From: Solirubrobacteraceae bacterium
GTDB taxonomy: Bacteria > Actinomycetota > Thermoleophilia > Solirubrobacterales > Solirubrobacteraceae
Assembly: GCA_016463765.1 (NCBI GenBank)
Contig: JAEMQS010000007.1
Coordinates: 32,181 to 96,180 of the forward strand
Direction of reading: 5' to 3'
Length of the DNA: 64,000 nt
The position numbers were made by a program, and so were the translations under genes. Positions 8,513 through 16,584 of the stretch are shown here, in pieces (positions within the stretch are counted from its first letter, which is position 1; each line of letters opens with the position of its first letter). Below the pieces are notes generated by a model. The model had not been told where the DNA came from, ran no database searches, and saw only the letters and a list, made by a program, of their open reading frames with translations.

Positions 8513-9704
8513 CGTCCTGCGCGCGGACCTCGACGCCGAGATCCGCACCGACGCGCAGCTCGCGCCGGCCGTGGAGAAGCTCCAGCAGTTCCTCGCCGAC
8601 CAGTTCGCGGCGCCAGCCCTGCAGCGTGCGGATGTCCGGCTGCGCCTCGGCGCCCGTGTCGGCCCCGACGCGCACGGCCGTGACGATGCGCTGCAGGTCG
8701 GCGCGCGCGGCGATGAGCTCGTAGGCGAGCTCGGCGTCCATGGCGCGGGTGCGCACGAGCGCCTCGGCCAGGGCGATGAGCGGCGCGTCCTTCGCGTCGG
8801 GCTGGATGTGCCGTGACGCCGTGTTCGGGACGGGATCGCGCTCGCGGCCGCGCTTGACGGCCTCGATGATCGACCGGCCTCGGCGCCGCAGCGCCCCCTC
8901 GTTCAGCCCACGGATCTGCTCGAGGTCGCGCTGCTCGGCCGGTTTGCGCTTGGCGATCTCCACGAGGGCGGCGTCGTTGAGGACCGTGGTGACGGGGCGG
9001 TCGGCCTCGCGCGCGGTGTCCTCGCGCCACGCGGCGAGCTCCCACGCGATGGCCCGGACCTTGGGGTCGAGCCCGTTGATCTTCGGCAGTTTGGCGAACA
9101 CCGTCTCGACCTCGCGCAGGTCGGAGATCGCCTCCAGCGGGCGGCACTCCTCCCGGGCCCACTCCAGGCGGCCCAGCGCCTCCAGGCGCTCCTGCAGCTT
9201 CGTGGCGACCTGGAGGAGGTGGAGGACGTCCTCGCGCGCGTAGCGGGCCTGTTCCTCGGTGAGCGGCCGCCGATCCCACTTCGTGAAGCTCGCGCTCTTG
9301 CGCAGGCGGACGCCGAGCATCTCCTGCAGCAGCGGGTCGTAGCCCAGCTGCGCGCGCAGGCCGGCGAAGCCCGCCGCGATCTGGGTGTCGAAGAGGTTGG
9401 TGACCGGCACGTCCCACGTGCGCTTGAGCAGCGGCACGTCCTGGCGCGCGGCGTGCATGACGACCTCGATCGCCGGGTCGGCGAGGATCTCCGCCAGCGG
9501 CGTGACGTCCACGTCGGCGTCGAGTGCGTCGACGACGATGACCCGCACCTCGCCGTCGGGGTCCTCCACCGCGACCTGGACGACGCAGAGCTGCGACCGG
9601 TAGCGGCCCTCGCCCATGAACTCCGTGTCGATGCCGAAGCGCCCCGCCGCGCGCGCTGCGTCAGCGACCTCCTCGATGTCGCTGGTGGTGGCGAGATCGT
9701 CCAT
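8496..9704 (-). CDS. rnd: ribonuclease D
   Basis: A 402-residue DEDD-type 3'-5' exoribonuclease: GIDTEFMGEGRY near residue 27 (Asp, Glu), VVMHAARQD near 80, and YAREDVLHL near 170 supply the acidic residues. One or two HRDC-like helical regions follow (ISDLREVETVFAKLPKIN, then PADIAEAL-type helices). RNase D trims tRNA and other stable RNA 3' ends. The ATG at 9704 is preceded by TAGGTT 8 bases upstream on the minus strand and no Shine-Dalgarno, fitting a leaderless message. Its 3' end overlaps pilB convergently by 17 bases. Confidence 0.92.
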   Translation of the reverse strand: MDDLATTSDIEEVADAARAAGRFGIDTEFMGEGRYRSQLCVVQVAVEDPDGEVRVIVVDALDADVDVTPLAEILADPAIEVVMHAARQDVPLLKRTWDVPVTNLFDTQIAAGFAGLRAQLGYDPLLQEMLGVRLRKSASFTKWDRRPLTEEQARYAREDVLHLLQVATKLQERLEALGRLEWAREECRPLEAISDLREVETVFAKLPKINGLDPKVRAIAWELAAWREDTAREADRPVTTVLNDAALVEIAKRKPAEQRDLEQIRGLNEGALRRRGRSIIEAVKRGRERDPVPNTASRHIQPDAKDAPLIALAEALVRTRAMDAELAYELIAARADLQRIVTAVRVGADTGAEAQPDIRTLQGWRRELVGEELLELLHGRRELRVGADLGVEVRAQDATPTT

Positions 9705-9712
9705 TGCGGGCA

Positions 9713-9718
9713 AACCTA
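9713..9718 (-). promoter_or_regulatory. -10-like TAGGTT for rnd
   Basis: Minus-strand TAGGTT, 8 bases before the rnd ATG. It overlaps the stop codon of the upstream small membrane protein gene. Matches the window-wide TANNNT pattern. Confidence 0.5.
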
Positions 9719-9922
9719 CCGGCGCTCGGGGCCGGGTGGCGCACCGCGGTCGTCCTCGCGCTTCCCGGCGCGGCGGGAGAAGAGATCGAGCACGCCGATC
9801 GCGAGCACCGCGCCGCCGATGAGCAGCAGCCCCTCGAGTCCGTCGGCGCTCGAGGTCAGCGCGACCGCGGCGATCACCGCGAGGCACACGACGACGGGCA
9901 GGTAGAGCCGGGCTCGACGCAT
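9716..9922 (-). CDS. small two-helix membrane protein
   Basis: A 68-residue protein with two hydrophobic helices (LPVVVCLAVIAAVALTS and GLLLIGGAVLAIGVLDLF) and a basic, Pro-rich tail. Its ATG overlaps the gluQ stop as TGATG, so it is translated from the gluQ message. Nothing identifies a function. The tight coupling, the position between two same-strand genes and the clean helices make it likely real. Confidence 0.65.
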   Translation of the reverse strand: MRRARLYLPVVVCLAVIAAVALTSSADGLEGLLLIGGAVLAIGVLDLFSRRAGKREDDRGAPPGPERR

Positions 9923-10851
9923 CAGTCGAGGTCCTCGCCGAGCACCGCGGGCGCGGCGGGCAGGCGGGTGGGATCGAACCGCGCGAGGAGCGTCGTCATG
10001 TCCGGCGTTTCGCCCGGGGTGGCGAGACCGAGCGACACGGCGAGCCGGCTTCGCACCTGGACGGCGGATTCACCAGCGGCGGCGCGGTCCGCGAGCGTGA
10101 CGGCGCCGTGACGCTTGGCCAGGCGCGCCCCGTCGGGGCCGAGTACGAGCGGCACGTGGGCGAAGCGCGGTTCGCGCCCCGGTGCCCATGCGCCGAGGAC
10201 GCGCCCGAGGTGCAGCTGGCGGGGTGTCGTCTCGGCGAGATCGTCACCGCGCACGACCTCACCGATGTCCTGCGCGGCATCGTCGACCACGACCGCGAGG
10301 TTATAGGCGGGCGCGCCGTCGTTGCGGCGGACGACGAGGTCGTCGACGACGCCCTCGACCCGGCCCAGCAGCCGGTCCTCGAACGCCACGCGCGCCTCGC
10401 CCGCGCGCAGGCGCAGCGCGGGGGGACGGCCCGCCCGCTCGCGCGCGGCGCGCTCGGCCGCCGTGAGGTCGCGGCACGTCCCGGGGTACGCGCCCTCGGG
10501 CAGCGCGCCGTGTGGGGCCGACGCGGCGTCACGGATCTCGCGCCGCGTGCAGAAGCACGGGTACAGCAGGCCCGCGGCCTCGAGGTGCTCGACGGCCGCG
10601 GCGTAGTGGTCGAGCCGCTCGGATTGGCGGACCACCTCGCCGTCCCAGTCCAGCCCGATGGCCGCGAGATCGGTGAGCTGCGCGGTCTCGTACTCGCGCC
10701 GCACCCGGCCGGTGTCGAGATCCTCGACGCGCATGAGGAACCGCGCCCCCTGGCTGCGGGCGAACAGCCACGCGAGCAGCGCGGTCCGCAGGTTCCCCAG
10801 ATGCAGCGTTCCGGTGGGGGAGGGAGCGAACCGTCCGTGGGGCGTGAGCAC
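9922..10851 (-). CDS. gluQ: glutamyl-Q tRNA(Asp) synthetase
   Basis: A 309-residue protein matching the catalytic half of glutamyl-tRNA synthetase without an anticodon-binding domain. FAPSPTGTLHLGN (residues 8-20) is the HIGH region, and LAKRHGA near 245 stands in for KMSKS. A Cys/Tyr zinc site is formed by CFC (99-101) and YPGTC (122-126), typical of GluQ-RS. The enzyme activates glutamate and attaches it to queuosine at position 34 of tRNA(Asp). GTG 10851 has TAGGGT 8 bases upstream and no Shine-Dalgarno. It diverges from the zinc-ribbon gene with 35 bases between starts, and leads a gluQ-small membrane protein-rnd run. Confidence 0.92.
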   Translation of the reverse strand: MLTPHGRFAPSPTGTLHLGNLRTALLAWLFARSQGARFLMRVEDLDTGRVRREYETAQLTDLAAIGLDWDGEVVRQSERLDHYAAAVEHLEAAGLLYPCFCTRREIRDAASAPHGALPEGAYPGTCRDLTAAERAARERAGRPPALRLRAGEARVAFEDRLLGRVEGVVDDLVVRRNDGAPAYNLAVVVDDAAQDIGEVVRGDDLAETTPRQLHLGRVLGAWAPGREPRFAHVPLVLGPDGARLAKRHGAVTLADRAAAGESAVQVRSRLAVSLGLATPGETPDMTTLLARFDPTRLPAAPAVLGEDLD

Positions 10852-10859
10852 GGCCCCGC

Positions 10860-10865
10860 ACCCTA
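10860..10865 (-). promoter_or_regulatory. -10-like TAGGGT for gluQ
   Basis: Minus-strand TAGGGT, 8 bases before the gluQ GTG. It lies back to back with the + strand TACATT at 10871, so the two divergent promoters share about 35 bases. Confidence 0.5.
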
Positions 10866-10870
10866 CGCGC

Positions 10871-10876
10871 TACATT
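10871..10876 (+). promoter_or_regulatory. -10-like TACATT for the zinc-ribbon gene
   Basis: TACATT ends 10 bases before GTG 10887; no Shine-Dalgarno lies between them. Confidence 0.45.
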
Positions 10877-10886
10877 CGCCCACCTC

Positions 10887-11087
10887 GTGACCGCCGCCGA
10901 CGACTCCATCCCCGAGGGCCCGATTCCGTGCCCGCCGTGCCGCGGCAGCGGCAAGGTCATCTCGAACCTCGGCGGTTCGCCGAACACGATCGACTGCCCC
11001 TGGTGTGAGGGGACGGGCGTGTTCATGCCCGATCACGACGCGCAGGCCGCCAAGCGCGGCGACGGCGAGCCCGAACCCGCCGCGTAG
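10887..11087 (+). CDS. small DnaJ-type zinc-ribbon protein
   Basis: A 66-residue protein built on two CxxCxGxG motifs: CPPCRGSGK near residue 15 and CPWCEGTG near 38. Together they form one four-cysteine zinc site like those of the DnaJ central domain. No J domain or other domain is present, and the C terminus is acidic and disordered. It may bind zinc and a protein partner, but no function can be stated. The GTG start is backed by the TACATT hexamer upstream. Confidence 0.75.
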   Translation: MTAADDSIPEGPIPCPPCRGSGKVISNLGGSPNTIDCPWCEGTGVFMPDHDAQAAKRGDGEPEPAA

Positions 11088-11094
11088 CCGGTCG

Positions 11095-11538
11095 TCACTC
11101 CGCGACGACCACGGTGCCGACGGATCGGTCGGCCTCGAGGTCTCGCACGTCGTAGCGGCCTGCCGCGTCGAACGCCACGACGAACTGCGCGGGCGCCTGA
11201 GGCGCCGCGGGCTGCATGGCGCCGAGCGCGGGGATCTCGATCGTCGCGGCCTCCTTGGCCGTGACCTGCAACTCGATCGCTTCCCCGGGACGCGCGTTGA
11301 CGGTCTTGTCGCGCGGGAGCACCCCGGCGACCCCGTCCGCGTCCGCCGCGGCCGGTGCATCCTCGGCCGGCTCGGGATCGGGCTCGGCGGGCGTCGTGGG
11401 CGTGGTCGTCGTGGCCTGGCTCGTGGATGTGCGCGCGGTCTCCTCACCCTCGTCCTCAGGGGGCGGGGCGACGGCGCTCGCGATCACGAGACCGACGAGC
11501 AGAAGCAGCATCACGGTGAGCAAACGGCGGGGGATCAT
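11095..11538 (-). CDS. membrane-anchored, cupredoxin-like exported protein (hypothetical)
   Basis: A 147-residue protein with an N-terminal membrane anchor (LLTVMLLLLVGLVIASAVA, residues about 6-24), a Thr/Pro/Glu-rich linker (30-75), and a C-terminal beta-rich segment of about 70 residues. That segment has features of a cupredoxin-like fold (VNARPGEAIELQVTAKE, then AAGRYDVRDLE) but lacks visible Cys/His copper ligands. The domain should face outward. It is divergent from the major pilin gene; a link to the pilus is possible but unproven. Start ATG 11538 is chosen because it directly precedes the anchor. Confidence 0.65.
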   Translation of the reverse strand: MIPRRLLTVMLLLLVGLVIASAVAPPPEDEGEETARTSTSQATTTTPTTPAEPDPEPAEDAPAAADADGVAGVLPRDKTVNARPGEAIELQVTAKEAATIEIPALGAMQPAAPQAPAQFVVAFDAAGRYDVRDLEADRSVGTVVVAE

Positions 11539-11560
11539 GCGTCCAGACCTGTGATCTTCG

Positions 11561-11633
11561 CTCAAAAGGCGGACAGGGCCAACCGATTCAGAGAGCGGCT
11601 TCTGCACCAACCCGATTGGCTCCCTACAGGAGG
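11561..11633 (+). promoter_or_regulatory. structured leader of the major pilin mRNA
   Basis: Between the divergent start at 11538 and pilA lie about 105 bases. GCCAACCG (about 11578-11585) can pair with CGATTGGC (about 11613-11620) except at one position. Just after it, CTCC-CTACA-GGAG forms a small hairpin that includes the AGGAGG Shine-Dalgarno. Pairing would hide the ribosome site, so translation of the pilin could be controlled. I could not match it to a known riboswitch. Confidence 0.4.
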
Positions 11634-11643
11634 GCACCACCCA

Positions 11644-12036
11644 ATGTCACACAAGCTCAAGGACGAGCAGGGCTTTACGCTCATCGAGCTCCTCGTCGTC
11701 GTTCTCATCATCGGCATCCTGGCGGCTATCGCCCTGCCGACGTTCCTCAACCAGCGTGAGAAGGCGCAGGACTCGGGTGCGAAGAGCAACGCCCGCAACC
11801 TCGTCACGCAGCTGGAGACGTGCTACGCCGACGCGCAGGTCTACACCGGCTGCGACGTGTCCGACAGTGGCCTGGCCATCGGCAGCGGCGCCGGCGAGGT
11901 CAACTTCACGGCCCCGACGGCCCAGACGTACACCGTGACGGCCGTCTCGGCGTCCGGCTGCTCGTTCGTCATCAGCAAGCCCGCCTCGGGTCCGATCACC
12001 CGGACCTACTCGGGCTGCGGTACCGGCAGCTGGTAG
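11644..12036 (+). CDS. pilA: type IV major pilin
   Basis: A 130-residue prepilin. MSHKLKDEQG is the short charged leader, cleaved after Gly10. The mature protein begins FTLIE with Glu5 and a hydrophobic helix through residue 33 (LLVVVLIIGILAAIALPTF). The globular part is small with four cysteines (60, 70, 106, 125), probably two disulfides, the last forming a C-terminal loop as in many pilins. Start ATG 11644 has a strong AGGAGG site. A strong terminator follows, so this gene is probably transcribed alone, as expected for the most abundant subunit. Confidence 0.93.
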   Translation: MSHKLKDEQGFTLIELLVVVLIIGILAAIALPTFLNQREKAQDSGAKSNARNLVTQLETCYADAQVYTGCDVSDSGLAIGSGAGEVNFTAPTAQTYTVTAVSASGCSFVISKPASGPITRTYSGCGTGSW

Positions 12037-12063
12037 TCCACAGCACCATCGCCTGACGTACCT

Positions 12064-12087
12064 GGAGCGGGCCCTCGGGCCCGCTCC
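12064..12087 (+). terminator. intrinsic terminator after pilA
   Basis: Perfect 10-bp stem GGAGCGGGCC / GGCCCGCTCC with loop CTCG, 27 bases after the pilA stop, followed by TCGTCGTTCC. The T-tract is weak, but stem strength and position support termination. Confidence 0.75.
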
Positions 12088-12165
12088 TCGTCGTTCCATC
12101 GGTCATTCGGCCGTCATACCGGCCTCATGCTCAACCCGCTCCGCGCCACGCCGATGGGAGTGACG

Positions 12166-13506
12166 ATGGGACGCACGATCGTCACGAGACTGCGCTCGCT
12201 CCGGCACCGGTTCGCCAGTGAGTCGGGCGTCGCGCTCATGGAAATCATGATGTCGACGCTGGTACTCGGCGTCGTCTCCGTCGGTGTGGTCACGGGCATG
12301 GATGTCGCCCAGAACGTCAGCGGCAACCAGAAGAGCAAGGCGACCGCCGCGAACATCGCCGAGAGCGAGCTCGAGAAGCTCCGCGGCCTGACCATCGAAG
12401 AGCTGCAGACCGTGCAGGCGGGCGGCCCGACCACCAAGGTCGCCGGCAGTGTGACCTACACGATCACGCCGACCACGGCCTGGGTCGCCGACCAGCGCGG
12501 CACCACCTACGCCTGCGACGTCCAGGGCGGCAACACGTACATGCGCATCACCGTCACGGTGGCGTGGGGGACCAAGTCCAGCCAGCGTGTGGCGATCAAC
12601 ACCATCGTCTCGCCGGGCACCCGCGGGGTCACGCGCACCTACGGCGCCCTGGCGATCCGCATGACCGACTCGACGAGCGGCCTGGGCATTCCCGGGGTTT
12701 CCGTGACGCTGTCGAGCTCCGGCCAGTCCAACCGCTCGGGCGTGACCGACAGCAACGGCTGCGTCGTGTGGAACTCCATCCCGGCGGCGACCTGGCAGAT
12801 GCAGGCGTCGCGCACGAACTACATCGACGCGGACGGCAACGAGACCCTGACGAAGGAAGTCAGCGTCGTCGGCGCCGACGTCACGTACAACGAGTACCAG
12901 ATGTTCCCGGGCGGCCGGATCTCCGGCCAGTTCCACAGCATGGTCGGCGCGACGCGCTACAACTCCGCGCCTGAGGCCTACGTCGTGACGAACGGGTCGG
13001 TGACGCGGGAGCTCACGATCCCCGCGGGGCAGACCACGTTCCAGACCCCGCCGCTGCGCGGCGACGTCGGGAGCTACAAGATCTTCGCCGGCGCGTGCAC
13101 CGAGGCGGAGCTCGGCGCGACCGTGCCCGGGACCTACAGCGCGACGGCAACAGTCGGGCAGACGAACGTCGACGTGCGCCTGCCGAGCTGGGACGTCGTC
13201 ACCCAGGGCAACGGCTCGACGGACAGCATGCGCGTCCGCATCGACGCGTGTCAGAAGACGTACTACCGCTCGACGCGAAGCAGCAGCACCCGCAGGGGCA
13301 GGCTCGACGATCCGGGCTTCCCCTATCGGTCGGGCAGCACCACGGTGTGCACGGACACCCAGTCGTCCTTCATCATCATCTTCCCGGTCAACGTCAAGCT
13401 CAACGGCACGGCCAACTTCGCGGCCGACACGACGCAGACCATGAACGTCCGGTGGTTCCCGCTGCTCGGCACGCCGATCAACCCGTCCTCGAGCGGCAGC
13501 TGCTGA
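12166..13506 (+). CDS. minor pilin with carboxypeptidase-regulatory-like domain
   Basis: The 446-residue protein has a class III prepilin leader ending at Gly21, then VALME with Glu5 and a hydrophobic stretch (IMMSTLVLGVVSVGVVTGM). This matches PilV-type minor pilins. A pilin-like region to about residue 155 is followed by a beta-sandwich resembling carboxypeptidase-regulatory/CNA-B modules (LGIPGVSVTLSSSGQS, then YNEYQMFPGG) and a further beta-rich tail with paired cysteines. Such a large extra domain would be displayed on the fibre. ATG 12166 is preferred over upstream ATGs because GGGAG lies 5 bases before it. The stop overlaps the next start as TGATG. Confidence 0.82.
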   Translation: MGRTIVTRLRSLRHRFASESGVALMEIMMSTLVLGVVSVGVVTGMDVAQNVSGNQKSKATAANIAESELEKLRGLTIEELQTVQAGGPTTKVAGSVTYTITPTTAWVADQRGTTYACDVQGGNTYMRITVTVAWGTKSSQRVAINTIVSPGTRGVTRTYGALAIRMTDSTSGLGIPGVSVTLSSSGQSNRSGVTDSNGCVVWNSIPAATWQMQASRTNYIDADGNETLTKEVSVVGADVTYNEYQMFPGGRISGQFHSMVGATRYNSAPEAYVVTNGSVTRELTIPAGQTTFQTPPLRGDVGSYKIFAGACTEAELGATVPGTYSATATVGQTNVDVRLPSWDVVTQGNGSTDSMRVRIDACQKTYYRSTRSSSTRRGRLDDPGFPYRSGSTTVCTDTQSSFIIIFPVNVKLNGTANFAADTTQTMNVRWFPLLGTPINPSSSGSC

Positions 13507-14201
13507 TGCGCGCCCGGCTCTCCGACGAGCGCGGCTTCACGCTCCCTGAGCTGCTGGTCTCGGCCTCCGTCGGCGTCATCGTCGTCATGGCCGCGCTGAC
13601 GCTCCTCGACATGAGCCTGAAGACGCAGAGCGACGCGTCGGCGCGCGTGGACTCCGTGCAGCGCGGCCGGTCGGCCATGAACGAGATCGGGCGGGCCATC
13701 CGCGCGCAGACGTGCATCGGCAACGGGCAGCCCGCGATCACCTCGGCGACGGCGACGTCGCTCGGGCTGACGACGAGCATCGCCGCCGACCTGACCCAGA
13801 CGCAGGCCTACCAGCCGCTCCAGCTGCGGACGATCGCCTACGACAGCGTCAACCGGCGGATCACGATCGCCACGATCAACGGGAGCGGCGCCCCGCCGAG
13901 CACCACCTTCACGGGCGGCAGCACGACGCGCGTCGTCGCGGAGAACGTGCGCCTCGACGGGTCCACGCCGTTCCTGACCTACTACGGCCTCCAGGGCACC
14001 GGCCAGGCGACGCTCCAGCTCAACCCGGGCGCCGGTTCGCTGTCGCTGACCCAGCGCCACCAGGTCGTCCGCGTCGACGTCAACTTCCTGATCCGCAGCC
14101 GCGACGGCAAGGACGCGAGCCAGTTCACCCGGTACACCAATCGCTACTGGGTCCGCACCGCGGATCCGGCGGACATCAGCGCGGGAGCGGGTTGCGGATG
14201 A
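13506..14201 (+). CDS. minor pilin, PilW/GspJ-like
   Basis: A 231-residue prepilin: leader MRARLSDERG cleaved after Gly10, mature start FTLPE with Glu5, hydrophobic helix LLVSASVGVIVVMAALTLL. The rest is a beta-rich globular domain, and the size suits PilW/GspJ minor pilins that help form the tip complex. It is coupled by overlapping codons to the genes on both sides, so it should be made in fixed ratio with them. The exact PilW/GspJ assignment rests on order and length. Confidence 0.82.
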   Translation: MRARLSDERGFTLPELLVSASVGVIVVMAALTLLDMSLKTQSDASARVDSVQRGRSAMNEIGRAIRAQTCIGNGQPAITSATATSLGLTTSIAADLTQTQAYQPLQLRTIAYDSVNRRITIATINGSGAPPSTTFTGGSTTRVVAENVRLDGSTPFLTYYGLQGTGQATLQLNPGAGSLSLTQRHQVVRVDVNFLIRSRDGKDASQFTRYTNRYWVRTADPADISAGAGCG

Positions 14202-15757
14202 TGCGTCGACTCAGGGCAGCGCGCAGTGACGAGCGCGGCTTCACGATGGCCACGGTCATGGGCGCGATGCTCGTGATCTCGCTGGCGACCGCCGGGGCGT
14301 TCGCCGCCACCACCGGAGACATCCGCGCCGGCACGGACGACGTGCAGCGCAAGCAGGCGTACGCCGCCGCCGAGGCGGGCATCCAGGCCTACGCCTACGA
14401 GCTGGGACGCGACCCGGACGTCTACATCCAGTGCACGCAGGCGCGCAGCATCACGGTCAACCAGCGTGTGGCACCGGGGGCCGCACGAACGTGGACCGCC
14501 GTGCCCAATGCAACCTCGCAGTTCGCCATCGAGATCCTGCCGGCGCCGGGCCGCTCGTCCTGCGTCGTCGACGACGAAAGCTCGATCATCGACCCGTCGA
14601 CGGGCACCTTCCGCATCCGCGTCACGGGCCGCGCCAACCCGACGACGAAGGTCAAGCGATCGCTCATCGCGACGTTCCGCAAGCCGAGCTTCGCCAACTA
14701 CGTCTACTTCACCGACGACGAGGGCTCGAACATCCGCTTCGTCACCGGCGACAACGTCAACGGCCCGCTGCACACCAACGACGACATCATCGTCTGCGGT
14801 CAGCCGCGGTTCGGCACCGCGCCGAGCGACCCGATCGAGATCGTCGGCGAAGGCTCGACGGGAGACGGCTGGACGCCGGATGGCGGATGCGCAGGCAGCC
14901 GCCCGATCGCGAACAACGTGCCGAACGTCGCGGCCCCGCCGTCGCCGTCCACGGTGGGCACCTGGGTCCATCCGACCCAGACGCTCGAGATGCCCGCGTC
15001 AAACACCGAGCTGCAGAGCCTGACGCTCAGCGGCTACCGGTTCCGCGGTGAGACGTGGATCAACTTCAACGGCACGACGATGACCGTCACCGGCACGCGT
15101 GAGGACGGCGTCGTCTACAGCAACACGACGTTGCCGATGCCGCCGAACGGGCTGATCTTCGTCAGCAACGTCAACTGCTCGGGGCCGTACAACCCGTCGA
15201 ATCCGTACAACTCGGCGGTCAACGGCGCGGACCGGTGCGGCACCGCCTGGATCCAGGGCTCGTACGCGAAGAGCGTGACGGTCGCCGCCCAGGCCGACAT
15301 CGTCGTGACGGGGAACCTCACGCGCAGCGGCAACGTCGTCGCGGGGCTGATCTCCAACAACTTCATCCGGGTCTACCACCCGATCGTCGGCGGCAACTCG
15401 AGCTGCTCGTCCGGGTCGTCGAACGCCTCGAGTCCGCCCGCGGCGCACAACAAGGCCGGGCACCCGCTGAGCCTGCCGCTGCACAACGTGCAGATCCAGG
15501 CCGCGATCCTGTCGCTGCAGCGCAGCTTCACCGTCGACAGCTACATGTGCGGCCCGCGCCTCACCGGCGCGCTGAACGTCACCGGCGCGATCGCGCAGAA
15601 GACGCGCGGCGCGGTGGGGACCAGCGCGAACACGGGGTACCTGAAGAACTACGTCTACGACACACGGCTGCGCTTCCGCACGCCGCCGTTCTTCCTCGAT
15701 CCCGTGCGCAGCTCGTGGCGCCTGGCGTCGCAGCAGGAGCAGGTCCCGGCCCAGTAG
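14198..15757 (+). CDS. large PilX/GspK-like minor pilin lacking Glu5
   Basis: A 519-residue prepilin-like protein. The leader ends at Gly14 (ARSDERG), followed by FTMATVMGAMLVISLATAGAF; the fifth mature residue is Thr, not Glu. Absence of Glu5 is typical of GspK-type subunits that cap the tip. The globular part is very large, Ser/Asn/Gly-rich, with several cysteines (for example CGQPRFG, CSGPYNPS, CSSGSS) and beta-helix-like repeats, which suggests a surface or adhesion role. Translation is coupled to the upstream minor pilin (ATGATG over the TGA). Confidence 0.8.
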   Translation: MMRRLRAARSDERGFTMATVMGAMLVISLATAGAFAATTGDIRAGTDDVQRKQAYAAAEAGIQAYAYELGRDPDVYIQCTQARSITVNQRVAPGAARTWTAVPNATSQFAIEILPAPGRSSCVVDDESSIIDPSTGTFRIRVTGRANPTTKVKRSLIATFRKPSFANYVYFTDDEGSNIRFVTGDNVNGPLHTNDDIIVCGQPRFGTAPSDPIEIVGEGSTGDGWTPDGGCAGSRPIANNVPNVAAPPSPSTVGTWVHPTQTLEMPASNTELQSLTLSGYRFRGETWINFNGTTMTVTGTREDGVVYSNTTLPMPPNGLIFVSNVNCSGPYNPSNPYNSAVNGADRCGTAWIQGSYAKSVTVAAQADIVVTGNLTRSGNVVAGLISNNFIRVYHPIVGGNSSCSSGSSNASSPPAAHNKAGHPLSLPLHNVQIQAAILSLQRSFTVDSYMCGPRLTGALNVTGAIAQKTRGAVGTSANTGYLKNYVYDTRLRFRTPPFFLDPVRSSWRLASQQEQVPAQ

Positions 15758-15788
15758 CGGCCCGGCACCACTCGTCCGCTGCCCGCCC

Positions 15789-15794
15789 TAGATT
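15789..15794 (+). promoter_or_regulatory. -10-like TAGATT for pilD
   Basis: TAGATT ends 6 bases before the pilD ATG, with no Shine-Dalgarno. pilD is therefore probably a leaderless transcription unit separate from the minor pilins. Confidence 0.5.
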
Positions 15795-15800
15795 CGCCCC

Positions 15801-16556
15801 ATGGCTCTCGCGATCGTCGCCGCCGCCGTGGGTGGCCTGCTCGTCGGCTCGTTCCTCAACGTGCTGGTCTCGCGGGTCCCCAAGCGCGAGTCGCCGTTCG
15901 GCGGCCGGTCGAAGTGCCCGTCGTGCGGCGCGACCATCCGGGCACGGGACAACATCCCGCTCATCTCGTGGCTGCTCCTGCGCGGACGCTGCCGCGACTG
16001 CGGCGCATCCATCTCCGCCCGGTATCCGCTCGTCGAGGCCGGCACGGCGGTGCTCTACGGCGTCACGGTGGCCGTGCACTACGACGACACGACGCTGCTC
16101 GTCCTCGGACTCATCCTCGTGACCTTCCTGATCCCCATCGCGGCGATCGACCTCGAACTCCAGCTCATCCCGAACCGGCTCACGCTGCCCGCGGCGATCA
16201 TCGCGGTGGTCGTCGGCACCGCCATCGACCCCGACGGTGAGATCGAACGCCTCATCGCCGGCGCGGCGGCGGCGTTGTTCCTCGGCCTGCCCGCGCTCAT
16301 CAACCCGCGGGGGATGGGGATGGGGGATGCGAAGCTCGCCGGCGTCATGGGTCTGTATCTCGGCGCGCCCGTCGGACCTGCGCTGCTCATCGGCCTGGCC
16401 ACGGGCGTCGTCGTCGGCATCGGTGTCGTCGCGAGCCAGGGCATGTCGGCCGGGCGGCGCACCCGCATCCCGTTCGGCCCGTTCCTGGCCTTCGGCGCCG
16501 TCGTCGCGATGCTGGTCGGCCAGGGCATGGTCGACTGGTACGTCGACACCTTCTAG
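15801..16556 (+). CDS. pilD: prepilin peptidase and N-methyltransferase
   Basis: A 251-residue polytopic protein. The cytoplasmic loop after the first helix holds two CxxC pairs (Cys39/42, Cys64/67). The catalytic aspartates are Asp117 in AAIDLEL and Asp176 in GMGMGDAK, the GxGD motif of this aspartic protease family. It cleaves the leaders of the pilins encoded just upstream and methylates the new N terminus. Length and motif order are normal for PilD/GspO. Confidence 0.95.
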   Translation: MALAIVAAAVGGLLVGSFLNVLVSRVPKRESPFGGRSKCPSCGATIRARDNIPLISWLLLRGRCRDCGASISARYPLVEAGTAVLYGVTVAVHYDDTTLLVLGLILVTFLIPIAAIDLELQLIPNRLTLPAAIIAVVVGTAIDPDGEIERLIAGAAAALFLGLPALINPRGMGMGDAKLAGVMGLYLGAPVGPALLIGLATGVVVGIGVVASQGMSAGRRTRIPFGPFLAFGAVVAMLVGQGMVDWYVDTF

Positions 16557-16584
16557 GCGTCGCCGCGGAGCGACTCGTCGCACC

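Noticed and set aside
11561..11633. Cyclic-di-GMP-I (GEMM) riboswitch before pilA
   Set aside because: CAGGGC-AACC resembles the start of the motif, but the conserved GACGCAAAGCC and tetraloop-receptor parts could not be found. Reported only as a structured leader.
14198..15757. Missing Glu5 read as a broken pilin
   Set aside because: GspK-type tip subunits naturally lack Glu5, the frame is intact for 519 residues, and it is coupled to its neighbours.
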